Program-made: the position numbers and the translations under genes
Part shown: positions 30,545-38,183 of the stretch, in pieces
Numbering within the stretch: position 1 is the stretch's first letter
Layout of the letters: the number at the start of each line of letters is the position of its first letter
Origin: Limnohabitans sp. Jir61
GTDB lineage: Bacteria > Pseudomonadota > Gammaproteobacteria > Burkholderiales > Burkholderiaceae_C
Length of the DNA: 64,000 bases
NCBI RefSeq assembly: GCF_003063545.1
Contig: NZ_NESD01000001.1
Span: 620,001 to 684,000 of the forward strand
Direction: 5' to 3'
The notes under the pieces: model-generated
Database searches by the model: none
What the model was told of the DNA's origin: nothing
Seen by the model: only the letters and a program-made list of their open reading frames with translations

Positions 30545-31654
30545 TTGTCTATCGATTACCAATTGTTGCTCAGGCAAATTCAGGCTCTAGGGCAATCACT
30601 GGGATTTTCGCAAATTGCGGTGGCCCCTTTGGATTTGTCCTCGGCCGAGCCACATTTGCAGAGTTGGTTAGCCCAAAACTTCCACGGCAGCATGGACTAT
30701 ATGGCCCGCCATGGGGTAAAGCGCGCACGTCCTGCCGAGTTGGTGCCGGGCACCTTGAGCGTATTGACCGCCCGCATGAACTACCTGCCGCGCGACACCG
30801 CTGAGGGCTGGCAAGATGCCGAGTGGCAACGCCTGCACAACCCTGCTGAGGCGGTTGTGTCGGTTTACGCCAGAGGGCGTGACTATCACAAGGTGTTGCG
30901 CAATCGACTCGACACACTGGCCCAGCAAATTGATGCCTTGTTGGTTGACACCTTAAAGCCCAATGGTTTTGAATACCGAGCCTTTACCGATTCAGCCCCG
31001 GTTTTAGAAGCTGAACTGGCCACACGCAGTGGCCAAGGCTGGCGTGGCAAACACAGCTTGGTGCTCAACCGTGAAGCGGGTTCGATGTTTTTCTTGGGCG
31101 AGATTTTTCTGAATGTGGCCTTGCCTGCGTCTGAGCCCACCAGCGCGCACTGCGGCCAATGCACTGCTTGCATGGATGTGTGCCCCACACAAGCCATCGT
31201 GGCTGAAGGCTTGGTGGATGCGCGCCGCTGCATTTCGTATTTGACGATCGAGCACGAAGGTGCGATTGAAGAAGCGCTGCGTCCCTTGATGGGCAACCAC
31301 ATTTACGGCTGTGACGATTGCCAACTGATTTGCCCTTGGAACAAGTTTGCCCAAAGTTCAAGCTTGCCCGATTTCGATGTGCGTGCGGGCTTGGTGGGGC
31401 AGGGCATGGCGCGCTTGTTGGCGTGGACCGAAGAAGAGTTCTTGCGTTACACCGAGGGCAGCCCTATTCGTCGCATTGGTCATGTGCGTTGGTTGCGTAA
31501 CTTGGCGGTGGCTGCAGGCAATGCGCTTCGGCAAGCCGATGAAGTGGCAATTGACCGTGCGGCATTGTGTCAAGCGCTGCAAGCTCATCTCACGCACCCC
31601 AGCGAGGTAGTGCGTGAGCACGTGCAGTGGTCTTTGGCTCAGCAACAATTGTGA
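30545..31654 (+). CDS. queG: Epoxyqueuosine reductase QueG
   Basis: QueG makes the last step of queuosine synthesis in tRNA, a cobalamin-dependent reduction of epoxyqueuosine. The 369-residue product has the family start DYQLLLRQIQALGQSLGFSQIAVA, FHGSMDYMARHG, and a double [4Fe-4S] domain: CGQCTACMDVCP with a later CDDCQLICPWN. HEAT-like helices follow to the C-terminus. No ATG is available in the right place; TTG 30545 preceded by AAAGGTG is the best start. It is one of the B12 users that the uptake operon at 58-64 kb would supply. Confidence 0.93.
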   Translation: MSIDYQLLLRQIQALGQSLGFSQIAVAPLDLSSAEPHLQSWLAQNFHGSMDYMARHGVKRARPAELVPGTLSVLTARMNYLPRDTAEGWQDAEWQRLHNPAEAVVSVYARGRDYHKVLRNRLDTLAQQIDALLVDTLKPNGFEYRAFTDSAPVLEAELATRSGQGWRGKHSLVLNREAGSMFFLGEIFLNVALPASEPTSAHCGQCTACMDVCPTQAIVAEGLVDARRCISYLTIEHEGAIEEALRPLMGNHIYGCDDCQLICPWNKFAQSSSLPDFDVRAGLVGQGMARLLAWTEEEFLRYTEGSPIRRIGHVRWLRNLAVAAGNALRQADEVAIDRAALCQALQAHLTHPSEVVREHVQWSLAQQQL

Positions 31655-31713
31655 GCCAGCGCAGCATTAGCCTTTTGAATCGCCAAGTGACACGTCCCAG
31701 TTAACATCAAGTC

Positions 31714-32046
31714 ATGGCTTTTTTTACGCGTTTGCTATTCACGATCTTGGGCATGGCTTTCGCTACGTTATTTGCCGTAGGCGTGTTGTTTTGGTTGGCC
31801 TTGTATGTGGCATTTGCCTGTGTGCGTTGGCTGTTGACGGGGCAAAAGCCACAAGTGCTGATGATGTGGCAACAAATCCAAGCAATGCGCAAAGGCATGC
31901 AGTCTGGACAAGGAGCTCGCTGGTCTAGGGGGGCTCACACCAGCGACGGGCGATGGCATGAAGAGCAAGGACACACACAGCGTTGGGATGCCAAGTCCGA
32001 TGTGGTCGAAGATGCGGTTGTACGTGAAATTCAAGACAAGCGGTAA
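31714..32046 (+). CDS. Small membrane protein, unknown
   Basis: A 110-residue product with one long or two close hydrophobic segments (residues about 5-42), followed by a hydrophilic tail rich in Gln, Trp and charged residues. The codon pattern is coding-like and no gene overlaps it. I do not recognise the family. It starts 59 bp after queG and could be cotranscribed. Confidence 0.55.
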   Translation: MAFFTRLLFTILGMAFATLFAVGVLFWLALYVAFACVRWLLTGQKPQVLMMWQQIQAMRKGMQSGQGARWSRGAHTSDGRWHEEQGHTQRWDAKSDVVEDAVVREIQDKR

Positions 32047-32110
32047 CTGCCGAAAGAATGGGTGACGCAGGTTGACCGGCCTTCAATTACTTGACTGTCA
32101 CGGCCTCACC

Positions 32111-32800
32111 TCATTTATCTGCTTCTAAGTTTTGCAAAGTGCTGTCGACGTTGCGCACTTGCTTCTTTAATTTCTTAACCCGCATTTGAAATGCACTGTC
32201 TTTGTTGGACATTTTTTTATCTTTAAGCGATTTATCTGAGGTTTTTATTTCTGTCGCTTGGGTTTCACATTCATCTGAATCGAGGCCGCTGTGACTTGCT
32301 CTATTGGGTATGACCAAGTTTGGATCTGAACGCTCGGTTGTGGTTTTCGAAATCAACTGCCGTTTGCTTGTGATAGATTTTTTCTCGAGGTAGAGTTTGT
32401 TTTCTTCTATCGATCGCGAAGCACCAAGGCTTTGGATATTCTGATTGAACTCATCGGCGGTAACCGTCTGGCGGTTGTCCGCATGCGCTAAGTTTTTCAA
32501 TGCCTGAATGTTGTCTCGAATATGAGACTTTATGTTTGTCAGTGTGTCGTTTGCGGTTAGCTTGTCGTTAGAGACTGGGTAATTTGGTTCTGCTTGTGGT
32601 GCGGGTTTGCTAGACGTGAGGTTGACCTCGCTGGAGGAATCTCGATTCACGAGGGAGGGTACAACATCACCCATACCTGAGTCACGAAGAGCTGATGCTT
32701 CGTCTTTGATAAATATGTTTTGCGGCAAGACAGCATTGTGAGTCACCAAACTGGTGGTCACGTTGTGCGGAACGCCATTGCGCAAAACTTCATCAGTCAC
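32111..32800 (-). CDS. Unknown hydrophilic protein with N-x-Q 12-residue repeats
   Basis: A 229-residue, highly hydrophilic product without signal peptide or membrane helix. The GTG start at 32800 has GGAG five bases upstream. Residues 97-161 hold units starting NIQAL (97), NRQTV (109), NIQSL (121), NKLYL (134) and KRQLI (146), spaced 12, 12, 13 and 12 residues. They match the N-x-Q-x-hydrophobic 12-mers of the TerB-like gene at 1-1698, although no TerB domain is seen here. The last 60 residues are rich in Lys, Asp and Ser and may form a coiled coil. DNA is AT-richer than the neighbours. Function unknown. Confidence 0.65.
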   Translation of the reverse strand: MTDEVLRNGVPHNVTTSLVTHNAVLPQNIFIKDEASALRDSGMGDVVPSLVNRDSSSEVNLTSSKPAPQAEPNYPVSNDKLTANDTLTNIKSHIRDNIQALKNLAHADNRQTVTADEFNQNIQSLGASRSIEENKLYLEKKSITSKRQLISKTTTERSDPNLVIPNRASHSGLDSDECETQATEIKTSDKSLKDKKMSNKDSAFQMRVKKLKKQVRNVDSTLQNLEADK

Positions 32801-32875
32801 AAGAACTCCAAGCGTTGAACATCTGTAAATAATGATGCTAGCAGCATACGTTGAGCATGAGCATAGACGGTGGTG

Positions 32876-34003
32876 TCAACGCACGTTGGATGCTGTGGAG
32901 GCCAATGCACGATTCGCTTTGACTGCCTGCCCCAACTCAATCACCGCCAGCGCATAGTAGCTACTCCAGTTGTAACGGGTGACCACATAAAAGTTGTCAG
33001 TGCCCGCGACATAGCTGGGCGCCTCGTCGCCGTTGAACAGTTCCACCAACGCCAGTTGCCCAGTGTGTTTTAAAGCTTGTTCGTCTAGCACCGCGCCTTT
33101 GGCAGTGAAGTTGTTGATGCTGAATGAAGGCAAGATGTCTGGTGCCAGGAGGCTGGTTTTGTCTAAGCGTGCTTCGTCGAAGCTCACGGGGTAGTGGGTG
33201 GGCATGCCGGTTTGCCAGCCAAAGGCTTTGAAGTAATGGGCCACCGAACCAATCGCATCCACAGGGCTGTTGCGCAAATCAATGCGGCCATCGCCATCAA
33301 AGTCGACCGCAAACTTGGCCACGCTCGACGGCATGAACTGGGGCCAACCCATGGCACCTGCAAAGCTGCCGCTGATGCTGGCATCGCCTTGTTGATGGGC
33401 TTGCACCAAAAAATGCCCCAGCTCTGATTTGAAAAACGCTTGGCGTTCAGCTGCGCGTGGGTGTGAGGCAGGGAAGTTGAGGGTGAGCGTGGTCAGGGCA
33501 TCCAGCACACGGTAGTTGCCCATGTTTTGACCATAAAAGGTTTCCACGCCGATGATGCCCACCACCATTTCAGCGGGCACGCCATAGACTTGTTCGGCGC
33601 GGCTGAGAGCGTTTTGGTAAGTTTGCCAAAACTGCGTGCCTGCATCGATGCGGCGTGGCTCGATGAAGCGCTCGCGGTAAGCGCGCCAGTTTTTCGCGGT
33701 GGGCAACGCGGGTGGCAATACCATCTTGGGCACACCCTTGAGATATTTCGCTTGGCTGATTTGCTCGCGTACCCATGTTTTGGGCAGGCTGTACTGCTGG
33801 GCCAGCTCGTCCGCTAGGGTCATGGCCTCTGCGGTTTTTCCATAGGCGGGGCCGTGCGTAGAGGCTTTGTGTGCTGCTGCTTTATGGTGCGCCGCTGAGC
33901 GAGCTTTCGTATGTGGTTTGGTGGCAGCATGGCCCGTCAATGCCGCCAGTAGTAAAAACACGGCGGTGAATTGACGTAACGCAAGACTGGGCTGCAAAGC
34001 CAT
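32876..34003 (-). CDS. mltB: Lytic murein transglycosylase B
   Basis: MltB-family enzymes cleave peptidoglycan glycan strands with formation of anhydromuropeptides. The 375-residue product has an N-terminal hydrophobic signal (FTAVFLLLAALTGHAA), a His/Ala/Lys-rich linker and the catalytic domain with IIGVETFYGQNMGNYRVLDALTTL (the catalytic glutamate), GSFAGAMGWPQFMPSS and DFDGDGRIDL. No lipobox is clear, so it may be soluble (SltB-like). ATG 34003 is chosen; an upstream start at 34108 would overlap the divergent deacetylase promoter. Confidence 0.9.
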   Translation of the reverse strand: MALQPSLALRQFTAVFLLLAALTGHAATKPHTKARSAAHHKAAAHKASTHGPAYGKTAEAMTLADELAQQYSLPKTWVREQISQAKYLKGVPKMVLPPALPTAKNWRAYRERFIEPRRIDAGTQFWQTYQNALSRAEQVYGVPAEMVVGIIGVETFYGQNMGNYRVLDALTTLTLNFPASHPRAAERQAFFKSELGHFLVQAHQQGDASISGSFAGAMGWPQFMPSSVAKFAVDFDGDGRIDLRNSPVDAIGSVAHYFKAFGWQTGMPTHYPVSFDEARLDKTSLLAPDILPSFSINNFTAKGAVLDEQALKHTGQLALVELFNGDEAPSYVAGTDNFYVVTRYNWSSYYALAVIELGQAVKANRALASTASNVR

Positions 34004-34100
34004 ATAAAACGGGGGGTGATGTGGTTTCACGCTGTGTTTGCAAGGGAAAAAGCAAGGTCTACATGGTAAGCTGACTTGAAGAAGAACCGAGGCAGATGAG

Positions 34101-35054
34101 ATGAGCAAAACAGGTTATTACACACATCCCCTGTGCATGAAGCACGAGATGGGCGAGGGGCACCCCGAGTGCCCTGAACGACTCAGTGCCATTCAAGATC
34201 GCTTGCTCATCAGCGGGGTGGATTTGGGTCTCACAGCCATAGAGGCGCCCGAAGCGCCTTTGGCCGACATTGAGCTGGCGCACGACCGTATGTACATCGC
34301 GTCCTTGCGTGGGTTGTCCGATCAATTGGTGGAAGACATGGCCGCTGGCGGCCCCGCTTATGGCCACTTGGATTCCGACACCAACATCAATAGCTTCACT
34401 TGGAAAGCTGCCTTGGCCTCAGCAGGCGCCGCCGTCGCCGCGACGGATGCGGTGATCGCGGGTGAGTTGGCCAACGCGTTTTGCGCTATTCGTCCGCCCG
34501 GCCATCACGCCACGCGTAACAAAGCAGGCGGTTTTTGCTTTTTCAACAACATTGCCATTGCGGCCAAGTACGCGCTTGAGCGCCACGGCTTAAAGCGTGT
34601 CGCAGTGGTGGACTTTGATGTGCACCATGGCAACGGCACGGAAGACATCCTCAGTGGTGATGAGCGCGTATTGATGGTCAGCTTCTTCCAACACCCGTTC
34701 TATCCCCACAGTGGCACCGAACATCCCGCTGCCAATATGCTCAACATTCCGGTGCCAGCCTATACCAAGGGCATGGAAGTGCGTGACTTGATTGAGACGC
34801 ATTGGGTGCCTCGTCTAGAAGAATTCAAGCCCGAGATGATTTTCATCAGCGCTGGCTTTGATGCTCACCGCGAAGACGACATGGGCCAAATGGGGTTGAC
34901 CGAGCAAGACTACGCTTGGATCACCCATCGCTTGCGTGACATTGCGGCGCGTCATGCCAAAGGGCGCATCGTGTCTTGCCTTGAAGGCGGGTACGATTTG
35001 AGTTCGCTGAGTCGCAGCGTTGAAGCGCATGTGCGCGTATTAGCCGATATTTAA
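34101..35054 (+). CDS. Histone deacetylase family protein (acetylpolyamine amidohydrolase type)
   Basis: A 317-residue class II HDAC-like zinc hydrolase. Visible motifs are HPECPERL, IRPPGHHATRNKAGGFCFFNNIAIAA, VVDFDVHHGNGTEDIL (the Asp-x-His zinc ligands), ISAGFDAHREDDMG and CLEGGYDLSSL. Bacterial members deacetylate polyamines or small molecules; a few act on proteins. The substrate is not predictable. Its promoter must lie in the 97 bp shared with mltB. Confidence 0.9.
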   Translation: MSKTGYYTHPLCMKHEMGEGHPECPERLSAIQDRLLISGVDLGLTAIEAPEAPLADIELAHDRMYIASLRGLSDQLVEDMAAGGPAYGHLDSDTNINSFTWKAALASAGAAVAATDAVIAGELANAFCAIRPPGHHATRNKAGGFCFFNNIAIAAKYALERHGLKRVAVVDFDVHHGNGTEDILSGDERVLMVSFFQHPFYPHSGTEHPAANMLNIPVPAYTKGMEVRDLIETHWVPRLEEFKPEMIFISAGFDAHREDDMGQMGLTEQDYAWITHRLRDIAARHAKGRIVSCLEGGYDLSSLSRSVEAHVRVLADI

Positions 35055-35057
35055 TCC

Positions 35058-36302
35058 ATGAATGAATTGCAAGAATTGTTGCTGGACCTGCAAAGTCCAG
35101 CGATAGCGTTAGAGCTCGCCGGCTTGGCAATATGTTTGGTTGTGGCTTGGGCCTTGAGTTGGGGTTTGGGGCGACGTTACACAGGGCAGAGTTCGATCTT
35201 GTTTGGCCGTCGTTTGTTGGACGGTGTTTTATTTCCTGCATTGGCTTTGGTATTTACCTACGGTTTGAAGCTGGGCTTGATGAAGTTGCAGCGGGTGTCG
35301 GTGCTCAAGGTGGCCCTGCCAGTGTTGGTGTCGCTGGTGCTGATTCGACTGATTGCGCGCGTGTTAGCGGCTGTATTTCCTAATTCACGCGGCGCGCGTG
35401 CCATTGAACAAATCGTGTCTTGGTTGGCTTGGGGTTTGGTCGTGCTCTGGGTCACGGGGTTGTGGGGCCCCATGATGGACGAGCTCGACGGCTTGGATTT
35501 CATGTTGGGCAAAACGCGCATCAGCATCTCCCACATCTTGGAAGTGGTGCTCACCTCTGGCTTTGCGCTGGTGCTAGCGCTGTGGCTATCGGCCACGATT
35601 GAGCAGCGTGTCCTCACGCGTGCGTTTGATGACTTATCGATGCGCAAAGTGGCGTCCAATGCCATGCGCGTGTTGCTGCTGGTCATCGGCACCTTGTTTG
35701 CCTTGTCTTCCTTAGGCTTTGACTTGACAACGCTTTCTGTGGTGGGCGGCGCATTGGGCGTGGGTATTGGTTTTGGCTTGCAAAAACTCGCAGCCAACTA
35801 TGTGAGCGGCTTTGTCATCTTGCTGGAGCGCTCGCTGCGTATCGGTGATTTTGTGCGTGTGGATGGTTTTGAAGGCCGCGTGACCGACATCAAAACCCGC
35901 TATACCTTGGTGCGCGCCAGTAATGGTAGCGAATCGGTGGTGCCTAACGAGTTGCTGCTGTCGCAGCGCGTAGAAAACTTATCGTTAGAAAGCCGGCATC
36001 TCTTGCAAACTTGCACTTTTTGGGTGGGGCTGGAGAGTGACGTCGAGCGCGTGCAAGCGCTTTTGATACAGGCGGCCTTGAGTGTGGAATGGGTGTTGCC
36101 CATGCCTGCGCCGCTTCCTTTGTTGGCTGAAGTGGCGCCTCAAGGCTTGCGGTTCAATTTGAATTTCTGGATGGAAGATCCAGTGAATGGGCAATCGTTG
36201 ACGCGTTCACGCGTCAACATCGCTGCGCTGAGCGCTTTGCGAGCGTCTGGTGTGGTGCTGGTGCATTCGCCTCAAGAGGTGGTTTTGCGCTATCCCGCCT
36301 AA
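35058..36302 (+). CDS. MscS family mechanosensitive channel
   Basis: A 414-residue inner-membrane protein with five or so hydrophobic helices, then the MscS core: the pore-lining helix LTTLSVVGGALGVGIGFGLQKLAANYVSGFVILLERSLRIGDFV, followed by the beta domain VDGFEGRVTDIKTRYTLVRASNGSESVVPNELLLSQRVENLS. It should release solutes on osmotic downshift. It starts three bases after the deacetylase stop, so the two are probably cotranscribed. The extra N-terminal helices place it in the longer MscS subfamilies. Confidence 0.9.
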   Translation: MNELQELLLDLQSPAIALELAGLAICLVVAWALSWGLGRRYTGQSSILFGRRLLDGVLFPALALVFTYGLKLGLMKLQRVSVLKVALPVLVSLVLIRLIARVLAAVFPNSRGARAIEQIVSWLAWGLVVLWVTGLWGPMMDELDGLDFMLGKTRISISHILEVVLTSGFALVLALWLSATIEQRVLTRAFDDLSMRKVASNAMRVLLLVIGTLFALSSLGFDLTTLSVVGGALGVGIGFGLQKLAANYVSGFVILLERSLRIGDFVRVDGFEGRVTDIKTRYTLVRASNGSESVVPNELLLSQRVENLSLESRHLLQTCTFWVGLESDVERVQALLIQAALSVEWVLPMPAPLPLLAEVAPQGLRFNLNFWMEDPVNGQSLTRSRVNIAALSALRASGVVLVHSPQEVVLRYPA

Positions 36303-36364
36303 GTTTTACCTAGGGACTTCCCTAAAAAAGCACGGTCGTTCGATAAAATACGTTCTTTGATCTC

Positions 36365-36389
36365 TACAATGTTACGTTTACGTAAACGT
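36365..36389 (+). promoter_or_regulatory. Perfect 16-bp palindrome and possible -10 before etfBA
   Basis: ACGTTTACGTAAACGT at 36374-36389 is a perfect palindrome with three ACGT boxes spaced by two bases, 35 bp before the etfB start. TACAAT at 36365-36370 just upstream could be a -10, in which case a bound repressor would block transcription. ACGT-type inverted repeats are known, from memory, for MerR-family (LiuR-like) and TetR-family regulators of acyl-CoA catabolism. The regulator is not identified. Confidence 0.55.
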
Positions 36390-36424
36390 CAATCTGTTTA
36401 ATTCTAAAAATTGGAGCTTTTGCC

Positions 36425-37174
36425 ATGAAAGTTTTGGTCGCTGTCAAACGCGTGGTGGACTACAACGTCAAGGTCCGCGTCAAGTCGGACAACTCGGGCG
36501 TTGACATTGCGAACGTCAAAATGAGCATGAACCCCTTTGACGAAATCGCGGTCGAAGAAGCCGTGCGCCTCAAAGAAAAGGGCGTGGTCACCGAAGTGAT
36601 CGCTGTCTCTTGTGGCGTCACCCAGTGCCAAGAAACCTTGCGTACTGCGATGGCCATCGGCGCAGACCGTGGCATCTTGGTCGAGACCGCTGAAGAGCTG
36701 CAACCTTTGGCTGTGGCCAAACTGCTCAAAGCTTTGGTGGACAAAGAGCAACCAGGTCTGGTGATCTTGGGTAAACAAGCGATTGACGATGATTGCAACC
36801 AAACAGGTCAAATGTTGGCGGCCTTGGCGGACATGCCCCAGGCCACATTTGCCTCGAAGGTCGAGTTGACGGCCGACAAAGCCAGCGTGACCCGCGAAGT
36901 CGATGGCGGTTTGGAAACCCTCTCTGTCAGCTTGCCAGCGGTCATCACCACTGACTTGCGTTTGAATGAACCACGCTATGTGACCTTGCCCAACATCATG
37001 AAGGCCAAGAAAAAGCAACTCGATGTGTTCAAGCCTGAAGACCTCGGCGTGGACGTGGCCCCTCGCATCAAGACCCTCAAAGTGATGGAGCCTGCCAAGC
37101 GCAGCGCCGGCATCAAAGTGCCAGACGTCGCCACTTTGGTGGAGAAGCTCAAGAACGTGGCAAAAGTTATCTAA
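36425..37174 (+). CDS. etfB: Electron transfer flavoprotein subunit beta
   Basis: ETF accepts electrons from acyl-CoA dehydrogenases and passes them to ETF-quinone oxidoreductase. The 249-residue beta subunit binds AMP. It starts [20 protein letters not shown] and shows [52 protein letters not shown] and [21 protein letters not shown], all typical. The start has GGAG nine bases upstream. etfA follows after 12 bp. Confidence 0.97.
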   Translation: MKVLVAVKRVVDYNVKVRVKSDNSGVDIANVKMSMNPFDEIAVEEAVRLKEKGVVTEVIAVSCGVTQCQETLRTAMAIGADRGILVETAEELQPLAVAKLLKALVDKEQPGLVILGKQAIDDDCNQTGQMLAALADMPQATFASKVELTADKASVTREVDGGLETLSVSLPAVITTDLRLNEPRYVTLPNIMKAKKKQLDVFKPEDLGVDVAPRIKTLKVMEPAKRSAGIKVPDVATLVEKLKNVAKVI

Positions 37175-37186
37175 GGAAAAACGACC

Positions 37187-38119
37187 ATGACATCCCTCGT
37201 TATTGCAGAACACGACAACGCCTCCATCAAAGGCGCTACTTTGAACACCGTCACAGCCGCAGCCGCTATTGGCGCTGACGTGCATGTGCTGGTGGCTGGC
37301 CACAACGCTGGCGCAGCCGCTGCTGCTGCCGCGCAAATCGCTGGCGTGAGCAAAGTCATTCACGCCGATGGCGCAACGCTCGAAGCTGGTTTGGCTGAGA
37401 ACGTGGCAGCCCAAGTGTTGGCCATTGCTGGTAACTACACACACATCTTGTTTCCCGCCACAGCCAACGGCAAAAACGTGGCTCCTCGCGTGGCTGCCAA
37501 GTTGGACGTGGGCCAAATCAGCGACATCACCAAAGTGGACAGCCCAGACACGTTTGAGCGCCCCATCTACGCAGGTAACGCCATTGCCACTGTGCAATCA
37601 AGCGATGCCGTCAAAGTCATCACCGTGCGCACCACAGGTTTTGATGCTGCTGCTTCAACTGGTGGCTCAGCCGCTGTAGAAACTGCAGCCGCCGCGAATG
37701 ACTCCGGCAAGAGCAGCTTTGTGGGCCGTGAAGTCACCAAGAACGACCGTCCAGAACTGACCGCCGCCAAGATCATCGTGTCGGGTGGCCGTGCGTTGGG
37801 CAGTTCAGAGAAGTTTGACGAAGTCATGATTCCACTGGCCGACAAGCTCGGTGCTGCCATTGGTGCAAGCCGCGCTGCGGTGGACGCGGGCTATGCTGCC
37901 AACGACTTGCAAGTGGGTCAAACCGGCAAGATTGTTGCGCCTCAGTTGTATGTGGCTTGCGGTATCAGCGGAGCCATTCAACACTTGGCCGGTATGAAAG
38001 ACAGCAAGGTCATCGTGGCCATCAACAAAGACCCAGAAGCGCCGATCTTCAGCGTGGCAGACTTCGGCCTAGAGGCTGATTTGTTTGTTGCAGTGCCAGA
38101 GCTGGTCGCAGCGCTTTAA
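37187..38119 (+). CDS. etfA: Electron transfer flavoprotein subunit alpha
   Basis: The FAD-binding partner of EtfB. The 310-residue product has the N-terminal domain shared with the beta subunit and a C-terminal FAD domain with IIVSGGRALGSSEKFD, GASRAAVDAGYA, QVGQTGKIVAPQLYVACGISGAIQHLAGM and INKDPEAPIFSVADFGLEADLF. The ATG has AAGGAAA upstream. A strong terminator closes the etfBA transcript. Confidence 0.97.
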   Translation: MTSLVIAEHDNASIKGATLNTVTAAAAIGADVHVLVAGHNAGAAAAAAAQIAGVSKVIHADGATLEAGLAENVAAQVLAIAGNYTHILFPATANGKNVAPRVAAKLDVGQISDITKVDSPDTFERPIYAGNAIATVQSSDAVKVITVRTTGFDAAASTGGSAAVETAAAANDSGKSSFVGREVTKNDRPELTAAKIIVSGGRALGSSEKFDEVMIPLADKLGAAIGASRAAVDAGYAANDLQVGQTGKIVAPQLYVACGISGAIQHLAGMKDSKVIVAINKDPEAPIFSVADFGLEADLFVAVPELVAAL

Positions 38120-38129
38120 TCCTTCTGTG

Positions 38130-38158
38130 AAAAGGCACTCTTCGGGGTGCCTTTTTTT
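38130..38158 (+). terminator. Rho-independent terminator after etfA
   Basis: Stem AAAAGGCACTC (38130-38140) with 38145-38155 (one T-G wobble), loop TTCG, then a T run. Confidence 0.92.
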
Positions 38159-38183
38159 GCATTGAATTTTGGAGACTTAAAAC

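Noticed and set aside
29860..30804. 314-codon plus-strand frame opposite amiC and tsaE
   Set aside because: Runs through the starts of two real minus-strand genes and into queG in a different frame; no motif.
36404..37597. 397-codon minus-strand frame opposite etfB and etfA
   Set aside because: Covers the etfBA promoter region and both genes in antisense; no recognisable product.
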